This document shows, in pieces, positions 45,617-56,458 of a stretch of 64,000 bases of DNA. The stretch is from the NCBI GenBank assembly GCA_037126765.1, contig JBBCBC010000024.1, forward strand, positions 19,441,554 to 19,505,553, read 5' to 3'. This DNA is from Stenogyne calaminthoides (Eukaryota > Streptophyta > Magnoliopsida > Lamiales > Lamiaceae). The notes below the pieces were generated by a model. It was not told the origin of the DNA and searched no databases. It was given only the letters and a program-made list of their open reading frames with translations. Position numbers and translations under genes: made by a program. Positions within the stretch are counted from its first letter, which is position 1, and the number at the start of each line of letters is the position of its first letter.

Positions 45617-46283
45617 TTTGTGCCCAATATGTTTATTTTCTGCTTTGCTTGATTTATTGTTGTTTTTCTTATGCTTTATTTAATTTGTTTAAATGTGTTT
45701 GCATGAGAATTGCCCAACGAAAAATCTCAAAATTAAAAAATTACTAAGTATGTTTTAATAATTAATTTGGTTTCGAATCAAATTAATTTTGACCTCAATG
45801 ATTTATTTATTTGTGAAATCTTTTGGAGATATTCCCCTACGGGACGGCCAAAAGATAGCTTTCACATGAATAAATTCTCAAAAGGATGATTGTGAATTAT
45901 TATTAGCGGCGACGATGACCCTCCCAAGAGGCTCGATCAAAATGAAGTAGTAATTCTGTATTTAATCATGGTTATTACTTAGGTATAAAATTGATATGCA
46001 TATACTTCACCGAAGTCCCTGTCAATTTTATATTGGTCAAGTGGGAGCCGATTATTAATTTTTTTAATTAAAGGTTTGTAACTGTTCTTGTTTGTAACCT
46101 GCTTGAATGTGATTTAAACGATGACCCTCCCAAGAGGCTCATTTAAATCTGTTTTGAGATGTTGGCTGATGCATGTTCATATTTTTTTGAGATTTTAATA
46201 TGAATCATGTGATCGAATTGTGTGATTTTCTTTGTGTTGATCCGGACATTGACACAAGATGTATGATTATTTTCACTTTCATC

Positions 46284-47140
46284 ATGTCGCAACCTCTTAA
46301 TCCACTGTTCAATGTACTGAAAGACAATCTGCTTACTGGAGAAAACTTTGTTGATTGGTATCGAAAACTTAGTATTATCCTCACTGCACAAAGCCATAAC
46401 TGGGTTCTTACTACACCCAAACCAGAGAAGCCATCCGACGAGTCAACTAAAACGGTTAAGAAAGAATATGCTGACTGGGAGCGTTCTAACGAAATGGCAA
46501 AGTGTACCATCTTGGCTTAAATGTCAGATGTGTTGCAACACCAACACCAAAACGTTGAGACCACTGCAGACATCATGATTAATCTTAAAGCGATGTTCCA
46601 ACATCAGAACCGTGTGGCTCGCCAGATCACCATGAAGGACATGCTCTCAATGAAAATGGTGGATGGAACACCCGTAAGGGATCATGTTCTCCAGATGATG
46701 GCTCACCTTAACAAACTTGAGGTGCTTCGAGATGAATATGACATCGAGACCCATATCGATTTCATACTCCATTCCCTGCCCAAAAGCTTTGAGCAGTTCA
46801 GGTTGAATTATCAAATGAACAATCAGAAGTTCACCTTGCGTGATCTGCTGCAAGCTCTTGTCTCGGCTGAAGGGATATTAGGAGAGAGCAGCCAAGCTTT
46901 AGCGGCAATTAGTCCATCTTCTGTTCTAGGCCAAAAGGAGGCAAGAAGAAGAAGAAAACCAAAAGTGAAAGGCAAGCTAACTCAAGTGTTGCCAAAGGAA
47001 AAGGAAAGGTGAAGAAGGAGGATGGAGTGAGGAATCCGGCTAAGGGGAAGTGCTTCAACTGCGGTGAAAAAGGACATTGGAGATCGGCCTGTTCCAAACC
47101 CAAAAGGAATGGAAAGAAAGGTAATTCTCACTCACTAGTT
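46284..47140 (+). pseudogene. Copia-2 gag with zinc knuckle
   Basis: ATG at 46284 starts MSQPLNPLFNVLKDNLLTGE, followed by NFVDWYRKLSIILTAQSHNW. One in-frame TAA (46518) precedes MSDVLQHQHQNVETT. The gag core continues through MKMVDGTPVRDHVLQMMAHL, FILHSLPKSFEQF and TLRDLLQALVSAEG. A frameshift near 46990 leads to KCFNCGEKGHWRSACSK (47050-47100), a complete CCHC zinc knuckle that binds RNA. Gag forms the virus-like particle of the element. With only two defects it is the best preserved gag in the window. Confidence 0.9.
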
Positions 47141-50100
47141 GTTGAAACTTGTTTGGCGGAGTATGCTACCCATTCATGGGTAGTGGATACGGGATCCACT
47201 GATCATGTTTGTTTCACGTTAGAGGGGTTCAAGCGGACCCGGCAACTTAGTGGAAGTGAGATCCTCATCACGCTAGGCGATTCTACGAGAGTGGCAGCTG
47301 AAGCAGTAGGAGAAGTGCACCTGTCTTTTGAAGACATGATTTTAATTTTAAGAGATGTTCTTTATGTTCCTATTTTTCGGAAAAACCTTATTTCAGTTTC
47401 TAAAATATTTGTCGATGGATATTATGTTCGTTTTAATAAGCATGTTACTGTTTTGCCTAACGATGTGATTATCTGTCGTGGAACTTTACGGAACAATCTC
47501 TATATTATTAACTGTGCACATCACTCACATAATGCATCGTATAACACATTTACTGTTTCATGTAAAAGAAAGCGTTCGGCTAACGTGAATGAAACACTTC
47601 TTTGGCACCTAAGATTAGGTCACATTAACCCAAAAAGGATTCAAAGGTTGGTTCAAGATGGTTCATTGGGGTCTCTCCAGATTGAACCATTTTCAACTTG
47701 CAAATCGTGCTTAGAGGGTAAAATGACCAAGAAGGCATTTGGAGCCAAGGGGCTTAGAGCTAAGGAAGTGTTAGAAATCGTTCACACTGACGTGTGTGGT
47801 CCAATGCAAATCAAAGCTAGAGGTGGCTATGAGTATTTGTTACGTTTATCTATGATTACTCAAGCTACGGATACATTTTCCTAATGAAGCATAAATCTGA
47901 GTCCTTTGATAAATTCAAAGAAATTAAGGCTCAAGCAGAGAATCATAAGGAAAAGACTATCAAGTTTCTATGATCCGATCGTGGAAGCGAATACCTCAGC
48001 GATGAATTTTTGAACTACCTATCGGAAGAGGGGATTGCATCCCAGTTGACTGCACTCGGTACTCCTCAATAAAAATATGGGGTTGCAGAACGAATAAATA
48101 GAACACTTTTAGAAATGGTAAGGTCAATGGTGAGTTATGCAGATTTACCAAAATCGTTCTGGGGTTACGCTTTGGAAACAGCGGTTTATATTCTAAACTT
48201 AGTGCCATCCTAATCAGTTCCTAAAACCCCGAGAGAATTGTGGACAGGGCACAAGCCCAGTTTAGGACACATCAGGATCTGGGGGTGTCCGGCATACCTG
48301 TTGGACAACGAAGCTAGTAAGTTGGATGCATGTTCAGAATTAAGGTTGTTCATTGGGTATCCCGAAGGAATAAAAGGATGCATGTTCTATGGTCCCGAAG
48401 ATCAAAAGGTGGTAATCAGTACGCACTTTAGAATTTTGGAAGAAGACTATATGAACGATAAAAAGCCTAGAAGTGAGATTACCTTAGAAGAACTTAAGGG
48501 GCCAACTCCATTGCCAACTGTACAAAATGATATACCAATCGTCACACCTACACAACCGGAACCTCATCGTAGTGGGAGGGTTGTCAGACAACCCGAGCAA
48601 TTCTTAGGGATTGGAGAGTCTTTGGACTTGATCTCAGGAGAAGAATCAGATCCATGGTCCTACAATGAGGCAATCCAAGACAAGGATGCAACATCTTGGC
48701 AAACAACAATGGAAGCCGAGATGGGTTCAATGGATCACAATAAAGTGTGGGAGCAAGTCGAACAACTTAATGGGGTAAAATCCATTGGATGCAAGTGGGT
48801 ATACAAGAGAAAGAGGGGACCGGACGGAAAGGTTGAAACCTTTAAAACAAGACTAGTGGCGAAAGGGTACACTCAGAAAGAAGGGATCGATTATGAGGAA
48901 ACCTTTTCGCCCGTAGCCATGCTCAAGTCCATCCGCATTCTCTTGTCGATTGATGCGCATTTAGACTTTGAGATCTGGCAAATGGATGTCAAGACCGCTT
49001 TCCTCAATGGAAGTCTTGACGAAGAAATCTATATGCAACAACCCGAAGGCTTCATTGAAAAAGGCCAAGAGCATCTGGTTTGCAAGCTTAAGAAGTACAT
49101 TTATGGGCTGAAGTAAGCATCCCGTGCTTGGAATCAGTATTTTGATCAAGTTATAAAATCCTACGGTTTTGATCAGAACAACTTTGAAAGTTGTGTTTAC
49201 AAAAAGCGTGACGGAACTGCCTTGGTATTTTTGGTACTATACATAGACGACATACTGCTCATCGAAAATGATGTAAATGTGTTATCGGACGTAAGAGCAT
49301 GGCTGTCAAAATAGTTTGATATGAAGGATTTAGGGGAAGCCGGTCACATCCTAGGGATCAAGATCACTCTAGATCGCAGGAAAAGAATGATCGGGCTTTC
49401 GCAGGCATCATACATAGACACTGTTTTGAAGTGATTCAGCATGCAAGATTCCAAGAAAGGCTTTGTGCCCTACAGACACGGAATTCATCTATCCAAAGAG
49501 ATGTGTCCCAAAACACAGAAGGATATAGATGACATGAAGGGCATCCCTTGTGCTTCGGCTGTGGGAAGCCTCATGTATGCAATGCTGTGTACGAGACCGG
49601 ATATCTGTTTTGCCGTAGGCATGGTAGCAAGATATCAAAGAAACCCTGGGAAAGAGCATTGGATTGCAGTAAAGAACATTCTGAAGTATCTAAAGAGGAC
49701 GCGGGACAAAATGTTGGTTTATTAGTCAGACAGTCTAATCCCCATGGGTTACACGGACTCAGATTTCCAATCAGACATGGACTCTAGAAAGTCTACCTCG
49801 GGTAGTGTGTTTTGCATGGGGGGAGGAGCCATGACATGGAGAATCGTAAAGCAGAAATGCATCCCCGATTCTACCATGGAAGCTGAATACGTAGCTGCTT
49901 GTGAAGCAGCGAAGGAAGCGGTTTGTCTCAAGAACTTCCTAGTGGACTTGGACGTTGTCCCGAATTTTCCCAGCACGATCACAGTTTATTATGATAATGC
50001 CGGAGCAGTTGCAAATTCGAGGGAACCGAGAGCACACAAGGCCAGCAAACACATTGAAAGAAAATACCATCTTATACGAGAAATCGTTAAGAGAGGAGAT

Positions 50101-50225
50101 ATTGAGGTGGCAAAGATTGCATCGAAAGACAACCTAGCAGATCCATTCACATAGGGTCTGCCTCAGATTACATTCGAGAGACATGTGGAAGGAATGGGTG
50201 TCGAGAACGTTGTCAATCTGTTTTG
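47141..50225 (+). pseudogene. Copia-2 pol (protease, integrase, RT, RNase H), decayed
   Basis: Domains in copia order. Aspartic protease SWVVDTGSTDHVC (47177) with LYVPIFRKNLISVSK. Integrase zinc finger LLWHLRLGHINPKR...CKSCLEG and catalytic HTDVCGP (47600-47820). Frameshift at ~47880 and stops through 48240. GCPAYLLDNEASKLD. Reverse transcriptase KWVYKRKRGPDGKVE, MDVKTAFLNGSLDEEIYMQQ and YIDDILLIEND (49240). RNase H end FCMGGGAMTW, STMEAEYVAACEA and KYHLIREIVKRG. Later stops include GLK*A (49114), SK*FD (49312), LK*FS (49432) and FT*GL (50152). Several fit CAG/CAA-to-TAG/TAA or CGA-to-TGA changes. Confidence 0.9.
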
Positions 50226-50324
50226 AGTAAAAGTGGTAGAATTATTATTAGGTTCGTGTAGGTGACATTAGATGTCACATAGAACACGAGACATGCTGTA
50301 GTATACTTAAAAGCAGACTTTGAG

Positions 50325-50338
50325 TATAAGTAGGAGAT
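50325..50338 (+). other. Copia-2 polypurine tract
   Basis: tataagtaggagat directly before the 3' LTR; same form as in Copia-1 with one change. Confidence 0.85.
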
Positions 50339-52050
50339 TGTTGGGGTTATACTGAAAAGTATGCTTTTACTTTGTATAACCAAACTGGATTTTCTTATTT
50401 ATTTACTGAAATAATATATTAATCATTGTTGCATTAAATATGAATGAATGTTATATATATTTATTGCAAACTCGTTCAATAAAGTTAAGTACGTATTACG
50501 TTGTAGTTAATTTGGTGATACTAGATCACAGAAGATCAAATTAACAGCTCCTCGTAATTAAGTACAAATTCACAACCCAGATGGAAATGAACAAACCATC
50601 ATGAAAGGTTGAAGTATAAGGCTCAGATTGGCTTGTCTTGACCAAGAGATTATACTAGTGCATTTAGATGCACTGAATAAGGACCTACAGGAGGATAAAT
50701 TCTTCGGTACTGAATATACAAGAATTAGACCTCAGTGGTGTGTTATTTCTTAATCTCCGTCTCTTAAATAGGATCGTGTGGAATTAATAACTATTGCTTT
50801 AACTTATGATAGGAAGAGAGTCAATGTGATTCGATATCTTATATCTTAGGCAATATTATTAATTAAATGACGATTGCTGACAGTTAATACGGAGAATTGT
50901 ATGCAAGTACGTCTTGCTTGATTTTTCCCCTTGGTGGGCTCAGAATCTTTATCATACCAAATCTTGCAAGTGGAAATTTATTTCCGGTATGGATAATAAT
51001 GTTGAGTTGTCTTTACTCCAAAGACAAAGATACTAATTAATATAAAGCTTATTCAGTGGCTTAATTAATTAATGGACTAAGATAATCTTAAATACGGGAA
51101 ATAATGACCGGGAGCCATATTATAGTAAAATCGTAATATGGGTTAAGATGGATAGTTCAATATTAATTTTATAGTGGAGTAAATTAATATTAATGGACTT
51201 GAATAATATTTGGCCCAATATTATAGCTTCATAGTCCATTGGAGGTCCAATCTTAATTATCCTAAAGGACCCTCAAATAGCCCAAAATAAAGTCCAATTA
51301 ATGAAAAGGAGAAGAAAATATTCTTGCCTAATATTTCCTAATTATTTTCGAAAATTGTAGGAAAAAGAAGAAGAAAGATTTTCTTGATTTTCTTGAAAAG
51401 ATTTTATGGAAAGAGATAAGTATTCTTGGAATACATAATTATCCCATAAATTCAAGAAGTCAAATCTTGATTCCTATTACCTTGTATTTTTTGAAAATAA
51501 TAGGATAAAGGGGAATAAGATTTTTATGGAAAAATTTAATTAAGGAGAAAAGAATATAGGAGATATATTCAAGATTTTCTTGGAGATCAAGAAAAAGATT
51601 TCCTTCCTTATTTTTCATTGAAAAAATCGGCCCCCTTAGTCCTATAAATAGGGGATGAATTTTTCATCCCCAATGCAATTCCATGTGTTGGAAATATTAG
51701 AAATCCACAAAGGTGGTGGCAAAATATTTTATTTTTCTCTCTTGTTAAAATCGTTCGTGTGAATCCTCCCACCGGATTATGTTCGTGGACTTGGGACATA
51801 TTTGGGAAGGCTCTTTGGGTTGATCCAACGTCTCAACGGTTGTCTCTACAAGAGGTACGTAATCTCGTAACTCCTAGATTCCGCATGCTTAGGATTTACG
51901 TGGATTATGTGTACGCATGATTGTTTATTTGCATATTAATTATTATGTTGAATTGATTTAGGATTAATTCATGTTAGTAATTAATTGGTTAATTTAAATA
52001 TGTATTTAAAATCATCTCGAATAGATCCAGGCACCCATATTTTCCCAACA
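50339..52050 (+). repeat. Copia-2 3' LTR
   Basis: 1712 bp, tgttggggttatactg...cccatattttcccaaca. Contains the promoter motif tataaatagggg (about 51644). It ends at the second gtaag. Confidence 0.92.
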
Positions 52051-52055
52051 GTAAG

Positions 52056-52845
52056 AAGTCCGTTTATATGGGACATAGGAGGTGGTTGGACCCAACGCAT
52101 AAGTACATAACAATGGCCGATGCATTCGATGGCACAATCGAGGAAGATAAAGCACCACGTTTATTGTCAGGTTCCGATATATTGAATAAGATGAAGACAC
52201 TTCAATCCATGATCTATCTTTGGTGGGAAATGTATCAGAAAGGTGTATTCATACAAGTGTTATCTTATGAACGGATACACATTTTATACCAGAGATCATG
52301 ATGCCACAAGTACAATGCAGAATATTGGTGTGTCCATTACTGCAACTACAGAGAATCAGTCGAATACTACTTACTTTGGACAGATTGTCAACATTTGGGA
52401 ACTCGACTATGTTGTACACCGCCAACCAATCTTCGAGTGTAGTTGGGTGACGATCCCTAACGGAGTCCAAGTTGAAAGTTCTGGGTTCGTACGCATTGAT
52501 TTGAAGAATGTGAGATACAGAGATGATCCTTACATAATGGCCAGTCAAGCTCAACAAATTTTCTATGTCCCCGACCCAGTTAATGAGAAATGGTCCATTG
52601 TGGTTCTGTCAAATAAATTTAACAATAGTTACCAAATTAGAGACCACGTCGATGAAGGTGTTGACACAATCGATGATCCTTTTTAGAACTTCACTCATTC
52701 TGTACCCTCGTTCGATGATCTTGCAAACCCATGCCCGTACCAGAGAACAATTAGAGATGAGGATGAATATAAAAATCCGGATCTTGTTAACATTTATGGT
52801 CATGAACGAGAAAAGTTAACCAAAAAATGAAAAAGAAAAACAAGT
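52056..52845 (+). pseudogene. CACTA transposase (TnpD), C-terminal part with internal deletion
   Basis: Continues the catalytic exon after Copia-2: VYMGHRRWLDPTHKY, AFDGTIEEDKAPRLLSGSDI, LNKMKTLQ (to about 52210). A short unrelated-looking stretch follows, then the sequence jumps to LMNGYTFYTRDHDATSTMQN, GVSITATTEN, WELDYVVHRQPIFECSWV, FVRIDLKNVRYRDDPYIMAS and QAQQIFYVPDPVNEKWSIVV. The latter is the DUF4216-type C-terminal domain of plant CACTA transposases. The rest of the catalytic domain and the DUF4218-type segment normally between these parts are missing, so several hundred codons are deleted near 52220-52240. An in-frame TAG at 52684 is followed by plausible further tail sequence to a TGA at 52828. 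Confidence 0.85.
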
Positions 52846-52972
52846 GTTAAAAAAAATGTACGACTTTATTGAATGTTATTTCTTCTGCTTTATTGAATGT
52901 TGTTAATTCGAATTTATTGAATGTTTTTTTATTTTCGCTTATTAAATGTTGTTCATTTTTGCTAACAGGATC

Positions 52973-54470
52973 ATGTCTAATTGGTTGCCTTATCCCGGAG
53001 ATGATGGAGATGATGACTTGGGACAAGGAGATGATGGACATCATCATGGAGATGATTTCGTAGATGACTTGGGACAGGGAGATACTGATGCTCCCACCAC
53101 TAGCAGTTCTGGGGAGAAGCGCTCGAGGGGTATATTTATGATGACTGCTTTGAAGAGAGCTCGTAGCAAGGGGAAAACAATAGAGGTAATTTTATTACAG
53201 GTGAACAGTTGAAATTATAATTATATTGATTGATCCTGAACCTAATTAAATATTATGTTATTGCAGGTATCATTCAATGAGTATGGGCAGCCGATTGGAA
53301 AACCGAGTGAGAAGTTGTCCTTCTATCTTGGGGCTGTGGTCAGGAGAGTTGTCCCTATCGTGCTCCCAACTAATAACTGGCGTAGCAACGAACTGAAGGA
53401 TGTGAAGGACAGGTATAATAATTATATGTTTTTGAAAGTTGTTTATGATTACTGAATTTACTAAATTGTTATGTTATATATGTATAGAATACATTTGTGG
53501 GCATTGACACCTCAAACAAGAAGCAGTTACTAAGTCAAGCTGGTGTATTGAGTGAGAAGTATCTCTCGGCAGATGTCGAGACAGGTGCAAAGTATTCCTT
53601 CATCTCCCCCCATGTGAATTACGTCTTGGGATGTGATAGTAAACAGTACATAGATGGGATGATTGACCATATGTTGAATGTTAATGGGAGAGACCATCTG
53701 ATTTTTTGGCCATCAAATGTGGGGTGAGTACAATTGAACATTTTGTTAAATTTTTTATTCATATAAGCATGCTGTTAATTTTAATATTCTTAATATAATA
53801 TAGGAACCATTGGGTGCTGATCGTCATACACATGAGTAAATTAAATGTGTATTTTATGGACCCAGCTGGGGATGGATTGGTTTCAAATCGGCCCGAACTC
53901 ATGAAATATGTGGAAACGTAAGTTAATTTTGAATATTCTAATTAATATAACAATTTGTTTTATTTTTAAAATTATGCATATGTAATGTACGTATTTTAAT
54001 TTTTTTAATTATAATAATAATAATAGTGTGATGATGTTGTTTCGGACTCGCCTTCCGGGTCAGGCCTCGAGATCTTTCAGTAAAGTGAAATGGTCAAATA
54101 TTAAGGTAAATTTACTTTAGATATTATAAGATTAATAGAAAATAATTATAATTGTAATACGTGATTATAATTGCTAATCAACAGGTTCCGAAGCAAAAGG
54201 ATAGTAGCCACTGTGGGCACTTTGTGTGTTGCTTTATTGAAGATATAATCAAAACTTCTGATACGGCCATTCATTTTAAAAGTGTAAGTCGATTTATTTA
54301 AATTATTATTGATAACCATAAAAATTCATACTATATATCTAATTATATTGATTGATAGTTGTTTGCAGTTTGTCTATCCACGTCCTCTCGCGTCTTACTC
54401 CAACAAAAGAATACTTCAATGGAAGATTGATTGGATCGGGTATTTATTCAATCGATTCTTGCGTACTTGA
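52973..54470 (+). CDS. CACTA-encoded Ulp1-like cysteine protease
   Basis: Seven exons: 52973-53185, 53267-53412, 53488-53723, 53804-53917, 54027-54105, 54185-54283, 54369-54470; all proposed introns are GT..AG. The N-terminus is acidic with repeated GDDG/DDLGQGD. Exon 2 (VSFNEYGQPIGKPSEKLSFY, LGAVVRRVVPIVL) is of the type found in CACTA-associated proteins. The C-terminal half is a C48 (Ulp1/SENP) peptidase with His at 53808 (NHWVLIVIH), Asp at 53859 (VYFMDPAG), and oxyanion Gln 54194 and nucleophile Cys 54212 (QKDSSHCGHFVC), all present. Known Ulp1 enzymes cleave SUMO; the role in transposons is unclear. Joining exons 2 and 3 leaves a frame mismatch, so a small indel or another splice site exists there. 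It lies 128 bp after the transposase and ends FNRFLRT-stop, shortly before the CACTA right end. Confidence 0.82.
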
Positions 54471-54684
54471 ATTAAGTTGTATATTTGTGATGATCGATAT
54501 ATTTCAAGTTTTTGTTGTATTAATTAATTGATGTGTATGCATATGTTTATTTATTTGATGTTTTGGCGTTGAACGTATATATATTATAGTTGTATATATA
54601 TCTTTTGATTTTTTGTGTTGGTTTTGGTTTTGTATATACAGGAATTTAAAAATATAAAAAAAATTATATAATTAAAAAAAAACC
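54471..54684. other. 3' flank of the protease gene within CACTA
   Basis: AT-rich sequence with tgtatatat runs; probable 3' UTR and spacer before the subterminal repeats. Confidence 0.5.
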
Positions 54685-54955
54685 TTTAGACAGCGGTTTC
54701 AAACCGCTGTCTAACATTTATTATACGAAAAATATAAAAAAAAAATACATTTAGACAGCGGTTGGAAACCGCTGTCCAAGTAGAAGAGCTTGGACAACGA
54801 TTTTCTTTGGAAAGCGGTTCAAAACCGCTGTCTAAGTGGTTACTTTGGACAGCGGTCTTGAACCGCTGTCTAAGTGTTACTTTACTTGGACAACTTTCAC
54901 TTGGACAGCCCTTATAAACGCTATCCAAGGCCCTTTTTAAGGGCTGTCCAAAGCC
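54685..54955. repeat. CACTA right subterminal palindromes
   Basis: Four palindromes with flanking gacagcggtt...aaccgctgtc: 54692-54708, 54757-54773, 54813-54829 and 54851-54867. Degenerate ones (ggacagcccttataaacgct, and ggccctttttaagggctgtc) follow at 54903-54950. They match the left-end motif and are denser, as in other CACTA elements. Confidence 0.85.
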
Positions 54956-54970
54956 AAATCTGTATTAGTG

Positions 54971-55330
54971 GGATGATAATGCAGCGCTGGGTTGGCTAAG
55001 GGCGATTGTGAGTTGCGGTGAAATTAGACTTGGAGGGGAATTGTTGGCCATTCTGTTTTGATTGGTGTAGCATGAGTTGGGTGGAAAATGATTTACCAGA
55101 GGGTAGCGCCGTCTTAATTAGTGGCGCCATAGCAACTTCCGTAAGTCCATTTGTGGACTGTGACGATCATAAGGATCGCACTGTGTACGTCTTCCGTGAA
55201 TTGGTTTGTGAAAAGGCATGTCGCTCGGATTAATTATATTCTTTTGCAGAAATGAGGGTAACTTTAGGAATTAACCATATCGAGATATTGATTTACTTGC
55301 TTCTTTTAATTTCTAGCTATATTAGGAGTT
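54971..55330. other. Sequence flanking the CACTA insertion on the right
   Basis: Joined across the insertion, the left flank and this flank read in one frame as WEWSSKIHKLAAD|DNAALGW and then LRAIVSCGEIRLGGELLAIL before a stop at about 55055. It is not P450. The style is faintly like the C-terminal part of plant LINE ORF2 proteins, which I cannot confirm. The 71-codon frame at 55018-55233 is in another frame and resembles nothing known. Confidence 0.35.
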
Positions 55331-56105
55331 TATTATTATTCTCATGCATGCCTTTTAGTTCCAGTTTTGACATATTTTTAGAAAGTGCGTCTCAAAATTT
55401 GTAATTTTCTTCCAATTTTGCGAGTTATTTTCCGTCAAACGGTTAATCCAATCAACACAATAATTTAGGAAAATTAAATCCCATGATGTGTGTTAACTAG
55501 CAAAAAAACGGTTTGTGAAAATAGTAAATGACAGTCGGGAAAACAGTCTCAAAAGAGGTGGCTCCAAACAGAATATTTCTGTTATATTTTAACAGAAAAC
55601 AACATTCATCATAGCAAATTGAAAAGCATGTAACTTTTAATTTAACTGATCAAAGAACCTCATGTTTTACATGTATTAACCACTGATCAAAGATTGTTTT
55701 TCAATTTGTTTCATGTCAAACTTCATTTTCGTTTGAAAGATATGAGCTTCGGAACTAACAACTTTAAATTTGTTTTTCAGTTTTGCAGTTTCAAGTAGGC
55801 ATGTTCGTGCACAAAAAAACGGGCAACATAACATTACTATAATCAAACTTCAAGACTACATACATGGACTATACTTATAAGGGAGCACGTAGTTGTTTTA
55901 AAACATTAATTTTCAACGTAACGAAGCACTCGACGGCGTAGCCGAAAATCAGTCGAGCAAAATTTTAATGTTTCAACTTGGCATTTTTAGCGTAAATTTT
56001 GGCAGCATAACGTTACAATTTTTTTAAAACCAAATATATGAACAAGAAGTATGTACTTCAAACAACATGTAGAAGTCCTAAACTAGCAATTTCCTAGTTA
56101 CTTGG
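55330..56105 (-). repeat. Gypsy LTR family G1, fragment C (inverted)
   Basis: Read on the minus strand it follows copy A from about 4870 to 5470: aattgctagtttaggacttc, tttgaagtacatacttc, gttatgctgccaaaatttac, ggctacgccgtcgagtgct, and aaccgtttgac near 55440. Both LTR ends are missing. Confidence 0.7.
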
Positions 56106-56109
56106 AGGA

Positions 56110-56455
56110 GATAATCTTTGGATTGTGTTTCTATAAAAAAAGTTTGTATTCCCAATTTTGTAAGGGCATATATATGTTATCATATGGTAGAATTATAAAT
56201 AGCTCAATGTAAAAGTAAACATTCTTTTAAATCATTAAATTTCAATTTATTCTTCTCTAGCCAAGAGAATTATTATTTAGACTCTTATACCCCTATTTAA
56301 TTAACTAAAAGAATTAAATAAAATAGAAAAAAACCAGTTGCATATATTCTTAGAAAAAAAAAACCACGGCCGTTTCTCCTAAAAATTAGAACAACTTTCT
56401 CTCTCCTTTATCCGATCAACACTCTAATATTACACTATAGTCAAACATTAATTTA
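56110..56455. other. AT-rich intergenic
   Basis: No gene or terminal repeat recognised. Confidence 0.4.
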
Positions 56456-56458
56456 TCC

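Larger units (their letters stand above)
41332..52050 (+). mobile_element. Copia-2, Ty1/copia element in the transposase gene
   Basis: A 10.7 kb element (8.8 kb without the nested solo LTR), flanked by the duplication gtaag (41327-41331, 52051-52055). 5' LTR 41332-44802 (interrupted), primer site, GC-rich leader, gag, pol, polypurine tract, 3' LTR 50339-52050. It belongs to a family related to Copia-1 (same LTR start and polyprotein type). The two LTRs differ by point changes and a ~190-bp deletion in the 5' one. Confidence 0.93.
29766..54970 (+). mobile_element. CACTA (En/Spm) DNA transposon, 25.2 kb, with nested copia insertions
   Basis: The left end reads CACTACTACACATTTAAG; the right end in reverse reads CACTAATACAGATTTGG. 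Flanking 3-bp duplication is gga on both sides (29763-29765 and 54971-54973), the expected CACTA target size. Both ends carry palindromic agcggtt(n)aaccgct subterminal repeats. Inside, on the plus strand, are a TnpD-type transposase gene in pieces (30908-52845) and a Ulp1-like protease gene (52973-54470). Without Copia-1 (9.1 kb) and Copia-2 (10.7 kb, including the solo LTR) the element would be about 5.4 kb. It is probably no longer autonomous but could be mobilised in trans, since its ends are intact. Confidence 0.93.

Noticed and set aside
55018..55233. 71-codon frame right of the CACTA element
   Set aside because: No recognisable motif, and a competing frame joins across the insertion to the left flank; not supportable as a gene.
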